Shown one piece after another: positions 21,191 through 21,269 of a stretch of DNA of 21,269 bases. Numbering within the stretch: the stretch's first letter is position 1; each line of letters begins with the position of its first letter. Source of the stretch: Gammaproteobacteria bacterium (lineage in GTDB: Bacteria > Pseudomonadota > Gammaproteobacteria > Pseudomonadales > Azotimanducaceae). The stretch lies in NCBI GenBank assembly GCA_002725095.1, contig PBQQ01000087.1, positions 1-21,269 of the forward strand, in the 5' to 3' direction. Under the pieces are notes generated by a model, which searched no databases, was not told where the DNA came from, and saw only the letters and a list, made by a program, of their open reading frames with translations. A program made the position numbers and the translations under genes.

Positions 21191-21269
21191 CATCGTCGCC
21201 CGCTACCGGGCGTCGGCCGAACCTCGATCGGATCACGTGGATCACGTATCTGCAATTGTCGCTGTTCGC
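21187..21269 (+). CDS. Start of a membrane protein, possibly an MFS transporter (cut by window edge)
   Basis: A GTG overlapping the serC stop (GTGA) opens a frame that stays open to the window end. It encodes 27 residues: a polar start MTSSPATGRRPN, then LDRITWITYLQLSLF. The second part looks like the beginning of a first membrane helix, and similar openings occur in actinobacterial MFS permeases near serC, from memory. Only the 5' end is visible, so the family is tentative. The four-base overlap is the best evidence that it is a real gene. Confidence 0.55.
   Translation, partial: MTSSPATGRRPNLDRITWITYLQLSLF

Noticed and set aside
21201..21216. GCCCGCTACCGGGC-like hairpin after serC as a terminator
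   Set aside because: It lies inside the coupled downstream reading frame and has no T run.

Overview
The window is a chromosomal segment of a high-GC, Gram-positive actinobacterium, most likely of class Actinomycetes. Three things support this. The first is the order whiB4/wblA-type regulator, PASTA-bearing class A penicillin-binding protein, metallophosphoesterase, which matches whiB4-ponA2-Rv3683 of Mycobacterium tuberculosis. The second is an IdeR/DtxR repressor with every metal ligand of the family. The third is a two-gene set for 10-methyl branched fatty acids. Start codons are often GTG, and several genes appear to be leaderless. The genus cannot be named from the sequence alone. No insertion sequence, prophage, integrase, CRISPR array or rRNA is visible.

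Layout: bases 1-73 hold the first codons of a WhiB protein on the minus strand. A 394-base divergent control region with inverted repeats follows, then a bifunctional peptidoglycan synthase (468-3050, +), a YqeY-like protein (minus) and a membrane-anchored metallophosphoesterase (+). Next are tRNA-Pro(CGG) with its promoter and hairpin terminator (4547-4690), and a sulfotransferase whose stop codon directly abuts that of asd. The minus-strand set asd, lysC and a four-helix membrane protein spans 5469-8239. An MMPL/RND-type exporter (+) runs tail-to-tail into an unknown single-pass membrane protein (minus, 10695-11381). Divergent from that is the coupled pair tmsA-tmsB (11446-14114, +). A minus-strand operon of ideR plus a degenerate short-chain dehydrogenase occupies 14139-15601. 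On the plus strand come a DNA photolyase and a ParA ATPase coupled to a small ribbon-helix-helix protein (15713-18134). The window ends with pdxH (minus), a type-2 citrate synthase, serC, and the first codons of a membrane protein cut by the window edge.

Functional themes: envelope construction (PBP, MMPL exporter, branched-lipid enzymes, possible surface sulfation), amino-acid supply (lysC-asd feeding lysine and diaminopimelate, serC for serine, pdxH for the PLP that SerC needs), iron control (ideR), UV repair (photolyase) and intracellular positioning or partition (ParA plus RHH partner).

The most interesting parts are the chromosomal ParA/RHH module with a 32-base imperfect palindrome over its promoter, the tmsAB/MMPL/unknown membrane protein neighbourhood, a repeated pattern of TANNNT hexamers 6-9 bases before start codons (leaderless genes), and the inverted repeats in the whiB-ponA gap.
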